From: JBCCFK01 sp965262315
GTDB taxonomy: Bacteria > Actinomycetota > Acidimicrobiia > Acidimicrobiales > UBA8592
Reading direction: 5' to 3'
Assembly: GCA_965262315.1 (NCBI GenBank)
Contig: CBDHFJ010000135.1
Location: forward strand, 1 to 8,787
DNA: 8,787 bases
A program made the translations under genes and the position numbers. A model generated the notes under the pieces. The model searched no databases, had not been told where the DNA came from, and saw nothing but the letters and a program-made list of their open reading frames with translations. Below are positions 1 to 6,963 of the stretch, in pieces (within the stretch, counting starts at the first letter, position 1; every line of letters starts with the position of its first letter).

Positions 1-129
1 CGATCGGTGATGTGCCCTGAACGGTCGCTGAACGAAGCTGAAGCCCAGCTGAGGCGGACCGGGATCGGTGCCGACCGGCTCCGGGGTGTCGCTCTGGCCG
101 CCGTCGACGAAGTGGGCGTGCCGGGTCAT
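1..129 (-). CDS. Partial hypothetical protein, N-terminus only
   Basis: A minus-strand reading frame starts at the ATG at 129 and stays open for 43 codons to the left edge, so only the N-terminus is visible (MTRHAHFVDGGQSDTPEP at the start). Nearly all codons end in G or C, as in the genes around it. The start lies 46 bp after the glycosyltransferase stop on the same strand, so the two could be co-transcribed. ATG 129 is the first usable start after the in-frame stop at 232-234. The ribosome binding site is weak (only GCCGGA about 6 nt upstream). I recognise no family. The segment is proline- and glycine-rich before a basic stretch, with no signal peptide or membrane helix in the visible part. 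It could be a chance open frame in GC-rich DNA. Confidence 0.4.
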   Translation of the reverse strand, partial: MTRHAHFVDGGQSDTPEPVGTDPGPPQLGFSFVQRPFRAHHRS

Positions 130-175
130 GAATCCGGCAGCGACGGATGCGCGGAGCAGCGCGATGCCGACCGCG

Positions 176-1186
176 CTACTTGTATTCGATGAGCCCGCGC
201 TGTTCGCCCCGGGCGCGATCGCGTCTGAAGCTCAACTGGCCCCACGCCAGCGGCACCTTCTGCACCCAGGTGTGCACTGCGTACAGCCCTCGGGTCACCG
301 GGTCCGGGTCCTTCCACCGCGCTCGTCGAGCGGTCCGGGCGACCACCGCGGCCCAGAACGCCGCAACCGCAGCGATCGGCCACGGGCTCCGAGTCGCCAC
401 CGATGCGACGGCGCCGGCGACGGGGCTTCCCACCAGCAATGCCGCGTGCTTGAGGTTGCGCTCGGCTTCGTCGGTCCAGAACGGGTCCTCGGTGTCCTCG
501 AACCGTGCGCTGATCTCGGCGTACGCGTGGCCACTTCTCACCGCCCGCTTCCAGTATTGGGAGAAGCGGTGCATGTCCATGTCGTGGCCGGTCATCGGCG
601 CGTCGATGTGGAGGATGACGTGACCGAGCGACCGCATCCGACCGCACAGGTCGGGTTCCTCGCCCGCGATGAGGGTGTCGTCGTAGCCGCCGACCTCGGC
701 GAGCACCGACCGCCGCATCACGGCGTCGCCCCCGCAGAAGTCGAAGGGGCCCAGCGGGAACACCCAGTCCAGATCGAGCGCTCGGTTGTAGAGACTGCCC
801 GCGGTGTCGATCTCCCGGCGGTGGCCGAACACCACTGCCACGTCCGGATCGGTGAACTCGGCGATGGCCCGGCCGAGGAACTCGGGGTCGAGAATGGTGT
901 CGCCGTCGAGGAAGAGCACGAACTCGGTGTCCGCGGCGCGCCAGCCGGCATTTCGGCCAATGGCGGCGGCCGGGCGATCAGGCTTGACCTCGAGGACGAT
1001 CGCGTCCTTGGACTTGGCCAGGCGGACCGAGTCGTCGGTCGAGTCCGAGTCGACGTAGACGATCTCGACGCGGTCGGCCGGATACCGCATGGCGTGCACC
1101 GAGTCGAGGCACCGCGCCAGGCGGTCACCCTCGTTGCGGCCGATCACCACGACCGTGACGGCTGGGACGTCGGTTGCACCTGTCAT
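176..1186 (-). CDS. Family 2 glycosyltransferase, membrane-associated
   Basis: A 336-residue GT-A-fold glycosyltransferase that probably moves a sugar from a nucleotide-sugar donor to a cell-envelope glycan or lipid; donor and acceptor cannot be read. The N-terminal strand VTVVVIGRNEGDRL (10-23) and YVDSDSTDDS (44-53) form the nucleotide-binding part. FLDGDT carries the metal-binding DxD motif as D94-G95-D96. FCGGDAVMRR and VGGYDD (about 150-170) followed by AGEEPD (174-179) match the acceptor/catalytic-acid region of GT2 enzymes. Near 247-264 and 268-284 are two hydrophobic stretches that fit a membrane hairpin, followed by a basic tail. I chose ATG 1186 over the upstream in-frame ATG 1210 because GAGGAG sits about 6 nt before it. 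The gene stands 114 bp downstream of the CoA-transferase, and a possible promoter lies in that gap. The family call is secure; the pathway is unknown. Confidence 0.9.
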   Translation of the reverse strand: MTGATDVPAVTVVVIGRNEGDRLARCLDSVHAMRYPADRVEIVYVDSDSTDDSVRLAKSKDAIVLEVKPDRPAAAIGRNAGWRAADTEFVLFLDGDTILDPEFLGRAIAEFTDPDVAVVFGHRREIDTAGSLYNRALDLDWVFPLGPFDFCGGDAVMRRSVLAEVGGYDDTLIAGEEPDLCGRMRSLGHVILHIDAPMTGHDMDMHRFSQYWKRAVRSGHAYAEISARFEDTEDPFWTDEAERNLKHAALLVGSPVAGAVASVATRSPWPIAAVAAFWAAVVARTARRARWKDPDPVTRGLYAVHTWVQKVPLAWGQLSFRRDRARGEQRGLIEYK

Positions 1187-1223
1187 GCGTGTCTCCTCGG
1201 CCCGCCGCATCCATGTTCGAGCC

Positions 1224-1240
1224 CCGACGTCGGCATCGTA
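1224..1240 (-). promoter_or_regulatory. Possible promoter with 10-bp palindrome upstream of the glycosyltransferase
   Basis: In the 114-bp gap before the glycosyltransferase, the minus strand carries a TACGAT hexamer (1240-1235) matching the actinobacterial TANNNT -10 pattern. Transcription would begin near 1228, inside the perfect palindrome CCGACGTCGG (1224-1233), leaving a leader of roughly 42 nt that contains the GAGGAG ribosome binding site. No convincing -35 box is visible. The palindrome could be an operator or chance, since short GC-rich palindromes are common here. The rest of the gap shows nothing recognisable. Confidence 0.3.
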
Positions 1241-1300
1241 TCGGTCGGGTTCCGGACCCTCTCCTGTCGGCGGTTCGCCCGGCCGGTTGAGTGCGCCCGT

Positions 1301-2471
1301 CTACTCGACGACACCTGCATCCCGTAGCGGTGCGGGGTCGCGGCCGAGCCGAGCGAGCAGCTCGTCGGTGTCGCGGCCGTGCTCGGGAGCGAAGACGCCG
1401 GGCTCGACGGTGGTCTCCGAGAACGCGATCGGCAGCCGCGGCTGGACGACGGTCCCGGCCGCAGGATGATGGTCGCGCCGGAAGACCCCCCGGGCAGCGA
1501 GGTGAGGGTCGTCCGGGTGATCGGCGGGGTCCAGAGACCAACCGACGGGCACGTCCGCCGCCACCAGGCGATCGACGACCTCCGCCGTGGAGGTCTCGGC
1601 GATCGCCGCGATCACGGCTTCGTTCCGTTCGCGGCTGATCACCGGGTTGGCCTGCCGCCAGAAGATCGACGCCTCCTCCTCGGGGACCTCCACCCCGAAC
1701 GCGGCACACCAACCGACGAACTGTCGTGGCGCGACCTGCGTGGGGAAGATCCAACCGTCGGCGCACCGGATCGGACGCACGCTCGACGCCGGACTGGACG
1801 GCTGCACCCCGGCGAAGTCCGTGAGCGTCTCGTTGCCTGCGCCATCCATCCACACGAAATGCAGGTTGGCCTCCAACATCGGCACTTCGACGATCTGCCC
1901 ACCGAGCCCACGAGCCCGCCCGGCGAGTGCAGCCAGGGCGCCGTTCGCCGCGTACAGGGCCGTGATCTTGTCGGACGCGAGCTGCATCAGGTTCCGAGCG
2001 TCGCCCGCCGTCGCCCTCGACGTGGGTCAGACCCGACAGCGCCTGGATGACCGTGTCGTACGCGGGACGATCGGCGTACGGCCCATCGGAGCCGAACCCG
2101 TTGACCGCGAGCAGCACCACATCGGGGTTCCGAGCTCGGAGCGCGTCCCACCCCACACCGAGCCGGTCGGCGACCCCCGGTCGGAAGTTCTGCACGACGA
2201 CATCGGCCGACGCACAGAAGTCGAGCGCGAGCTCGCGGCCCTCGTCCGTGCCGAGGTCGATGCTGATCGCCCGCTTCGACCGATTGGCATGCTGGTAGAT
2301 GGCGGAGACGCCACCGACCGACGGCCCGACGAAGCGGAGGACGTCGCCCAACCCCAACGGTTCGATCTTGATGACGTCGGCCCCCATGTCGGCCAGCAGA
2401 CCCGCGGCCATCGGACCCGCCAGGGCTGTGGAGAAGTCGACGACCGAGACTCCATCGAGCGGTCCGCCCAT
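1301..2471 (-). pseudogene. Family III (CaiB/BaiF) CoA-transferase, split by a one-base frameshift
   Basis: This family moves CoA between carboxylic acids, or racemises acyl-CoAs, in acyl-CoA catabolism. The N-terminal half from ATG 2471 is intact: LLADMGADVIKIEPLG, the NRSKRAISIDL block, VVQNFRPGVADRLG and YDTVIQALSGL. The C-terminal half continues in another frame from about 1990 to the stop at 1301, beginning RNLMQLASDK. Removing one base from the CCC at 2004-2006 joins the halves into a 389-residue protein, normal for the family, with the conserved catalytic Asp at 167, close to Asp169 of formyl-CoA transferase. As written, the N-terminal frame loses that Asp and reads arginine-rich nonsense to a stop at 1125. 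ATG 2471 has CGGAGG 7 nt upstream and lies 2 nt after the alcohol dehydrogenase stop, so the two form an operon. It is either a recent mutation or a homopolymer sequencing error; the well-preserved downstream half favours an error or a very recent event. Confidence 0.88.
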
Positions 2472-2473
2472 GG

Positions 2474-3571
2474 TCAGCCTCCGATCGCCACGACCGAGCG
2501 GATGCCACGGGCCGCGCGCAGGTGATCCAGGCCGGCGTTGATCTCGCCGAGGTCGAGGCGGTGACTGACCATGGAGTCGAAGTCCAACAGGCCCCGCTTC
2601 CACAACGCCATGAACCGGGGAATGTCGCGTTGGGGGTGACAGTCGCCGAGCAGGGTGCCCACGATGCGCTTTCCCTGCGTCGCCATCGCCACGGGCAGGA
2701 TCTCCACCGTGCGCAGGCTCACGTCCACGCCCACGATCACCGTGGTGCCGCCGCGTCGGCTGGCGTTGATGCAGGTGTCGACCAGCGGGGCCACGCCCGC
2801 GGCCTCGAACGCGTAGTCCACCCCGATGCCGTCGGTGTCGGCGACGACCCGCGCCGCGACGTCGTCGGTCGTCGGGTCGATGGTCTCGGTGGCACCGAAG
2901 TGGCGAGCTGCCTCTCGCCGCTCGGCAACGGGGTCGGAGACGATGACGCGCGACGCACCGGCCAGACGCAGGCCCTGAACGACCGAGATCCCGATGCCGC
3001 CGGCGCCGACCACGAGTGCGGTTGCGCCCGGTTCGACCCGAGCGGTGTTCACCACGGCCCCGACGCCGGTCTGGATCGCACACCCCATCACGCATGCGAT
3101 CTCCAACGGCGTGTCGGGGTCGAGCCGCACGACCCCGCGCTCGCTCACCACCGTGAGTTCCCCGAAACCACCCACCCCGAGGCCACGTTTGACGGGCTCG
3201 CCGTGGCGGGTGAACGGTGTGGTCCCGTCGGGCCGGAAGCCGCTGGAGAACGCCTGGGCCTCGACGCAGGCCGTCGCCTCACCGCGGGCGCACCAGTAGC
3301 AGTGCCCGCAGGACGCGAGCGGGGTCAGCATCACCTTGTCGCCGACCGCGACGGTGGTGACCTCGGGCCCGATTTCTTCGACCACTCCGGCGGCCTCGTG
3401 GCCGAGAATGCACGGCGCCAGCGCCTGGCCCATCTCGATCATCGACAGGTCCGAGTGGCAGATCCCGCAGTGCGAGACCCGCACGAGCACCTCACTGCTC
3501 CGCGGCTCCTCCACATCGATGTCGTCGACCAGGGCGAGTCGGTCGGTTCCGTCCAGCAGTGCCGCGCGCAT
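2474..3571 (-). CDS. Zinc-dependent alcohol dehydrogenase (MDR superfamily)
   Basis: A 365-residue medium-chain dehydrogenase that oxidises an alcohol to an aldehyde or ketone, or the reverse, with a nicotinamide cofactor. Catalytic zinc ligands are Cys35 in CGICHSD, His58-Glu59 in GHEAAG, and Cys164 in MGCAIQTG. The structural zinc site is complete: Cys88, Cys91, Cys94 and Cys102. The Rossmann motif GAGGIG spans 189-194, and Asp213 at the end of the second strand favours NAD over NADP. The long segment after the structural zinc and the late GLLDFDSMVSHR block resemble class III-like actinobacterial dehydrogenases. ATG 3571 is chosen because TGGAGGA lies about 7 nt upstream; a longer in-frame start at 3646 would add a non-conserved, arginine-rich extension. 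It is the first gene of a pair with the CoA-transferase, 2 nt downstream, suggesting an alcohol-to-acyl-CoA catabolic step. The substrate is unknown. Confidence 0.93.
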   Translation of the reverse strand: MRAALLDGTDRLALVDDIDVEEPRSSEVLVRVSHCGICHSDLSMIEMGQALAPCILGHEAAGVVEEIGPEVTTVAVGDKVMLTPLASCGHCYWCARGEATACVEAQAFSSGFRPDGTTPFTRHGEPVKRGLGVGGFGELTVVSERGVVRLDPDTPLEIACVMGCAIQTGVGAVVNTARVEPGATALVVGAGGIGISVVQGLRLAGASRVIVSDPVAERREAARHFGATETIDPTTDDVAARVVADTDGIGVDYAFEAAGVAPLVDTCINASRRGGTTVIVGVDVSLRTVEILPVAMATQGKRIVGTLLGDCHPQRDIPRFMALWKRGLLDFDSMVSHRLDLGEINAGLDHLRAARGIRSVVAIGG

Positions 3572-3664
3572 GGGGCGTCCTCCAGGTGATGCTCGGGCGT
3601 CGAGTCTCCCACGGTGGCCGCTGCCGACGCTTCTGGCCACGAGCACGGGCCGGCGCCTCGGGCC

Positions 3665-3681
3665 TAGGCTTCGAGCCCGTG
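3665..3681 (+). promoter_or_regulatory. -10 promoter element for a leaderless transcript
   Basis: TAGGCT at 3665-3670 fits the actinobacterial TANNNT -10 hexamer and is separated by exactly 8 nt from the GTG at 3679. Transcription would start at or within a base or two of the start codon, giving a leaderless mRNA. There is no ribosome binding site in the 8 nt. No clear -35 box is seen. The same arrangement and spacing recur before the gene at 6069. Confidence 0.6.
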
Positions 3682-4362
3682 ACCACCCCCCTCACGAACC
3701 CCATGGCCGCCGCGACCCTCTACGGAGTGCACGACCTGGAAGTGGTGCTGGTGCGCCACGGCCAGCAGATCCCCCCGGAGGCCCGCACCACGGAGCAGCG
3801 CTTCGACCCGCCGTTGTCGGCGATCGGCGAACGCCAGGTCGACGCGGTCGCCGCCCACCTCGCAGACGAGCCGATCGACGCCGTGTACTCGAGCCACCTC
3901 GAGCGCGCCCACCGGACGGGCCTCGGCATCGCGGCTCGCCACGAGCTGGACGTGACCGTGCTGGAAGACCTCCGCGAGATCGAACTGTTCAGCGCGATCC
4001 CCCAGGGCGAGAGCTGGGCCAGCGTGAACGCCCGCCCCGAGATGCAGGAGGCGGGCGCCGCCTTCGTCGAGACCGGCCGATGGTCAGCCTTCCCGCACGG
4101 CGAGACCTCAGACGACTTCCGCGACCGCATCGTGCGCGCCATGACCGACGTGATCTCCCGCCACGACACCGGCAAGATCGTCGTCGCGTGCCACGGAGGC
4201 GTCATCAACACCTACCTGGCCGAACTGCTGGGGATCGACCGCGACTTCTGGTACCGCACAGCCCACTGCTCGGTGAACCGGCTACTCGTGGGAGACAGTC
4301 GCCAAGCGGTGTGGAACCTCAACGAGACCCACCATCTGCCCGGCGACTTGGCGACCGCCTGA
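3679..4362 (+). CDS. Histidine phosphatase family (phosphoglycerate mutase-like) protein
   Basis: A 227-residue member of the histidine phosphatase superfamily, which transfers or removes phosphate through a phosphohistidine. The nucleophile lies in VLVRHGQQ (Arg26-His27-Gly28). YSSHLERAHRTG (70-81) gives the second phosphate-binding Arg76. LREIELF (98-104) supplies the likely acid Glu100. VACHGGVIN (169-177) holds the second catalytic His172. The substrate cannot be predicted: the family includes sugar-phosphate, nucleotide and cofactor phosphatases as well as mutases. GTG 3679 is preferred over ATG 3703 because a -10 hexamer lies 8 nt before it, implying a leaderless start. ATG 3703 has no good ribosome binding site and would remove only eight residues. 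The gene diverges from the alcohol dehydrogenase across 107 bp and converges on the DinB-like gene. Confidence 0.9.
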   Translation: MTTPLTNPMAAATLYGVHDLEVVLVRHGQQIPPEARTTEQRFDPPLSAIGERQVDAVAAHLADEPIDAVYSSHLERAHRTGLGIAARHELDVTVLEDLREIELFSAIPQGESWASVNARPEMQEAGAAFVETGRWSAFPHGETSDDFRDRIVRAMTDVISRHDTGKIVVACHGGVINTYLAELLGIDRDFWYRTAHCSVNRLLVGDSRQAVWNLNETHHLPGDLATA

Positions 4363-4412
4363 CCATCGGACTCCAGCGCGGCGTGGCAACTGCCTGGCGC
4401 CGAGCGGAGCAG

Positions 4413-4438
4413 GCCGGCCGCTGACGAGCGGGGCCGGC
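4413..4438. terminator. Hairpin between convergent genes
   Basis: GCCGGCCGCT (4413-4422) pairs with 4427-4438 around a GACG loop, forming a 10-bp stem with a 2-nt G bulge (4432-4433). It lies in the 78-bp gap between the stops of the convergent phosphatase and DinB-like genes, where a bidirectional terminator is expected. No T-tract follows on either strand, as is common in GC-rich actinobacteria. Nothing else is seen in this gap. Confidence 0.45.
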
Positions 4439-4440
4439 GG

Positions 4441-5079
4441 CTAGCGAGATGCCAGCGCCGCGACGCCGTCGCCGCTGAGCTGATGGCAGACGGGGCGGCC
4501 TGCGAGCGCGAGCAGGACCACGTTGGCCGGGCCGCGGACGTGGTCGCCACACCCGCAGCGCCAGTCGATGTCGGTGGTGTCGAAGTGCAGCCCCTCGGCG
4601 CGGTCCTTGCCCTTGAAGCGGCCGCCGAGTTTCACCAGCGTCGACAGCACGAAGCGCACGCGGTCCGCGGGCAGGTTGAGTTCCCAGCCGTTCGGGTGCG
4701 TGATGTCCAGGCTGTGGATCACGGTGTCGGCCAGCAGCTTCTCGGCAGAGCTCCCCGGCGGGACGTGGGGGTCGTCGACGGACCGGTAGAGCTGATGCAG
4801 GATCTCGGCCGGTTGCCGATCGCCGCCGGCTCGGGCCTGCGTGTCGATCATGCGATCGGCGTTGCCTCGCGCCTTCACCATGCCGCCGATCCGGCGGCCG
4901 ACGCCCTGGGTGTGCGCCGAAGCCACGTGGGAGGCGACGTCTCTGACCCGCCACCCCACACACAGCGTGTCCTTGTCCCAGTCACGCGCCTCGAGGTTCT
5001 CGAGCACCGCGATCAGGTCGCGTCGCGCGGCCGCGAGCTCGGTCTCCACATCGAGCGGTGATGCCCCGCTGCCTCCCAT
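4441..5079 (-). CDS. DinB / mycothiol-dependent maleylpyruvate isomerase-like protein
   Basis: A 212-residue protein of the DinB-like four-helix metalloenzyme fold, which in actinobacteria includes mycothiol-dependent maleylpyruvate isomerase and many uncharacterised thiol-dependent enzymes. The N-terminal helix leads into CVGWRVRDVASHVA (40-53), the family signature, with metal-ligand candidate His51. LLADTVIHSLDI (115-126) matches the second ligand pair, here Asp118 and His122; the usual acidic ligand is Glu, so Asp118 is a mild variation. The C-terminal part contains RGPANVVLLALAGRPV, the typical closing helix. Start ATG 5079 follows GGAGGGA by 5 nt; an in-frame start at 5154 would add 25 residues with no support. 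A TATGGT -10-like hexamer in the upstream gap suggests its own promoter, although the SDR gene lies 99 bp upstream on the same strand. The reaction and substrate are unknown. Confidence 0.82.
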   Translation of the reverse strand: MGGSGASPLDVETELAAARRDLIAVLENLEARDWDKDTLCVGWRVRDVASHVASAHTQGVGRRIGGMVKARGNADRMIDTQARAGGDRQPAEILHQLYRSVDDPHVPPGSSAEKLLADTVIHSLDITHPNGWELNLPADRVRFVLSTLVKLGGRFKGKDRAEGLHFDTTDIDWRCGCGDHVRGPANVVLLALAGRPVCHQLSGDGVAALASR

Positions 5080-5122
5080 GGGGTCCCTCCATGGCGTCCG
5101 GTCATCGTTCGTTCGGCCACGA

Positions 5123-5159
5123 ACCATAGACCCATCGACCCCCTGCAAGGCCAATGCAG
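5123..5159 (-). promoter_or_regulatory. Possible promoter and inverted repeat before the DinB-like gene
   Basis: In the 99-bp gap between the SDR stop and the DinB-like start, the minus strand has TATGGT (5128-5123), which fits TANNNT and would give a leader of about 40 nt carrying GGAGGGA. Upstream, where a -35 box would lie, CTGCA and TGCAG form an inverted repeat with a 7-nt spacer (5143-5159) that could be an operator half-site pair. Both elements are short and could be chance. Confidence 0.3.
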
Positions 5160-5178
5160 AGCCGGTGGGCCAGTCGAC

Positions 5179-5943
5179 TCAGCGCGCCGTCCAGCCTCCG
5201 TCGACCGTGATGGTCTGGCCGGTGATGTACGAGCCGGCGTCCGAGGCCAGCAGCAGCAGCGGGCCCTCGAGCTCTTCGAGCTGGCCGGGGCGGCGCATCG
5301 GTGTGTTGCGGTTGATCCAGCCGGACCCGGACTCGTCAGCGATCATCCCCTCGGTCAGCTCGGTCTCGAAGTACCCCGGGGCGATGGCATTCACCCGGAT
5401 CCCGTGGCGTACCCACTGGAGGGCGAGCTCGCGGGTGAGGTTCACCAGCGCCCCCTTGGAGGCCGAATAGGCCGCCTGGTTGTTGGGCGCGGACCCCACC
5501 AGGCCGTGGACCGATGCAATGTTGATGATCGAGCCCCATCCCCGGTCCCGCATGGGGTGCGCCACCAGCTTCGACAGCAGGAAGCACGCGTTGAGATTGA
5601 CCTCCATCGTGTAGCGGAAGTCGGCCATCGGCTCGTCGATGGCGGGCTGGCTGTCCGACAGGCCCGCGTTGTTGACCAGGATGTCAACGCTGCCGTGGTC
5701 GGCGAGCACGCCGGCGACCAGTGCCTCACAGGCGGCGTCGTCGGCGACGTCGCAGGCGGCAGCCTCGATGCCCTCGACCTCGGCGGCCAACGCGTCGAGG
5801 CGCTCGGCGCGGCGCGCCACCGCGACGACGGTGGCACCGTTGGCCGCGAGCACCCGACTGAAGTGCTCGCCGAACCCGCTCGACGCTCCGGTGACGATCG
5901 CCACCCGGTCGGTGACGTCGAATCGTTCTGCGTGATCTCGCAT
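5179..5943 (-). CDS. Short-chain dehydrogenase/reductase (SDR) family oxidoreductase
   Basis: A 254-residue classical SDR that interconverts a hydroxyl and a keto group with NAD(P). The cofactor motif TGASSGFG is at 18-25. Arg44-Arg45 after the second strand favours NADPH. NNAG is at 91-94, with Asn116 in the MEVNLN helix. The active-site block is IASVHG (Ser144) and YSASK (Tyr159, Lys163). Ser and Tyr are 15 residues apart rather than the usual 13, so the loop carries a two-residue insertion. PGYFETEL (after Tyr159) and the closing GQTITVDGGW are standard for the family. ATG 5943 has GAGGAG about 7 nt upstream; the longer in-frame ATG 6018 lacks support and reads non-conserved sequence. The gene diverges from the crotonase across 125 bp, suggesting linked fatty acyl or alcohol metabolism. 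The substrate is not predictable. Confidence 0.92.
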   Translation of the reverse strand: MRDHAERFDVTDRVAIVTGASSGFGEHFSRVLAANGATVVAVARRAERLDALAAEVEGIEAAACDVADDAACEALVAGVLADHGSVDILVNNAGLSDSQPAIDEPMADFRYTMEVNLNACFLLSKLVAHPMRDRGWGSIINIASVHGLVGSAPNNQAAYSASKGALVNLTRELALQWVRHGIRVNAIAPGYFETELTEGMIADESGSGWINRNTPMRRPGQLEELEGPLLLLASDAGSYITGQTITVDGGWTAR

Positions 5944-6054
5944 CCTGGCTCCTCGTGTGCGGCTGCCTGCGCTGCGGCAGCGCCCAGCCCACCACACGAC
6001 TCCGGCGGGCTCCAACACGATGGTCGGACACGGAATCCGCCTGGACAGGCCGGG

Positions 6055-6071
6055 TACGGTCTCGGGCCATG
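6055..6071 (+). promoter_or_regulatory. -10 promoter element for a leaderless transcript
   Basis: TACGGT at 6055-6060 fits TANNNT and stands exactly 8 nt before the ATG at 6069, the same spacing as at 3665-3679. No ribosome binding site is present between them, so translation is probably leaderless. A -35 box is not evident. The remainder of the 125-bp divergent region (5944-6054) shows only the SDR ribosome binding site. Confidence 0.6.
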
Positions 6072-6917
6072 GAGCTCAAGACGATCCGCCTCGACCAGGA
6101 CCCGGGGGCGAGTGTGGCCACGGTGTGGCTGGCGCGACCGCACCGGCTCAACGCGTGGACCGGTCGGATGCACACCGAGCTCCGGTGGCTGCTCCGGACG
6201 CTCGACGACGACGACCACACGCGGGTCGTGATCATCACCGGCGAGGGCCGCGGGTTCTGCGCCGGAGCGGACGCCAAAGCGCTGGAGAGCCATGTCGAGC
6301 GGGGCGGCTACGACCCAGGGACGCCGCCGGACCTCGCCAACCCCGGCTACGGCGTGCGGCCCGAGCTCGACGCCGACTTCGCGTGGATGTTCGGCCTCCG
6401 CGTGGTGACCATCGCTGCGGTCAACGGCCCCGCCGCCGGCGTCGGCTTGGTGATGGCCTGCTACGCCGACCTGATGTTCGTCGCCGAGGACGCCAAGCTC
6501 ACCACGGCCCACGGGAAGCTCAACCTCCCGGCCGAGTACGGGCTGAGCTGGCTGCTGCCGCGCCTGGTGGGCCTCACCCGCGCCAACGATCTGCTCTTGT
6601 CCTCCCGGGTGTTCCGCGGCCGGGAAGCGGCGGCGATGGGCCTGGCCAACGCCGCCGTCCCGACCGACGACGTCCTGCGCCACGCCCTCCAGTACGCCCA
6701 GGACCTCGTTCGCAACGTGTCGCCGGCGTCGCTGTCGACCACCAAGCGCCAGATCGCCGTGGACCAACTTCACGACGATCTCGGTGCATCCGTGCGCCAC
6801 GCCCAGGCGCTGCTCGACGAGATGAGCACCCAACCCGACTACCTGGAGGCGATCCGGGTCTTCGGCACCGAAGAACCGGCGGCGTGGACGCAGCCTCCGG
6901 AACCCACGGACGTGTGA
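6069..6917 (+). CDS. Enoyl-CoA hydratase/isomerase (crotonase) family protein
   Basis: A 282-residue crotonase-fold enzyme acting on an acyl-CoA thioester in the cytoplasm. The two oxyanion-hole regions are GRGFCAGAD (60-68) and NGPAAGVGL (119-127). The hydratase glutamates equivalent to rat mitochondrial Glu144 and Glu164 are absent: my alignment places Val128 and His148 there. A glutamate is instead present at 156 in LPAEYGLSWLLPRLVG (153-168), a block typical of actinobacterial EchA-like and isomerase-like members. Hydration of simple 2-enoyl-CoA is therefore not assured; isomerase, hydrolase or another crotonase reaction is possible. ATG 6069 is chosen because a TACGGT -10 element sits 8 nt upstream; the frame is open further upstream but that part is not conserved. 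It diverges from the SDR gene and precedes the purine enzyme by about 100 bp, which has its own promoter-like element. Confidence 0.92.
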   Translation: MELKTIRLDQDPGASVATVWLARPHRLNAWTGRMHTELRWLLRTLDDDDHTRVVIITGEGRGFCAGADAKALESHVERGGYDPGTPPDLANPGYGVRPELDADFAWMFGLRVVTIAAVNGPAAGVGLVMACYADLMFVAEDAKLTTAHGKLNLPAEYGLSWLLPRLVGLTRANDLLLSSRVFRGREAAAMGLANAAVPTDDVLRHALQYAQDLVRNVSPASLSTTKRQIAVDQLHDDLGASVRHAQALLDEMSTQPDYLEAIRVFGTEEPAAWTQPPEPTDV

Positions 6918-6963
6918 GCGGGCCCGTCCTGGGCCGGAGGACGTGGCGCCACCCAGAGCCCGA

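Noticed and set aside
68..1327. 419-residue plus-strand open frame
   Set aside because: It is antisense to the glycosyltransferase, has no recognisable domain and reads through the intergenic gap; long antisense frames are expected in GC-rich DNA.
1125..3095. 656-residue minus-strand open frame as a single protein
   Set aside because: Only its middle (2471 to about 2006) encodes CoA-transferase sequence. The upstream part is an arginine-rich shadow of the alcohol dehydrogenase, and the downstream part follows the frameshift.
2522..3589. 355-residue plus-strand open frame
   Set aside because: Antisense shadow of the zinc alcohol dehydrogenase, which has complete zinc and Rossmann motifs.
3662..3678. 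Nested short palindromes (CCTAGG and GGCTTCGAGCC-like) around the promoter at 3665
   Set aside because: They are imperfect or only 6 bp and overlap the -10 element; too short to call an operator.
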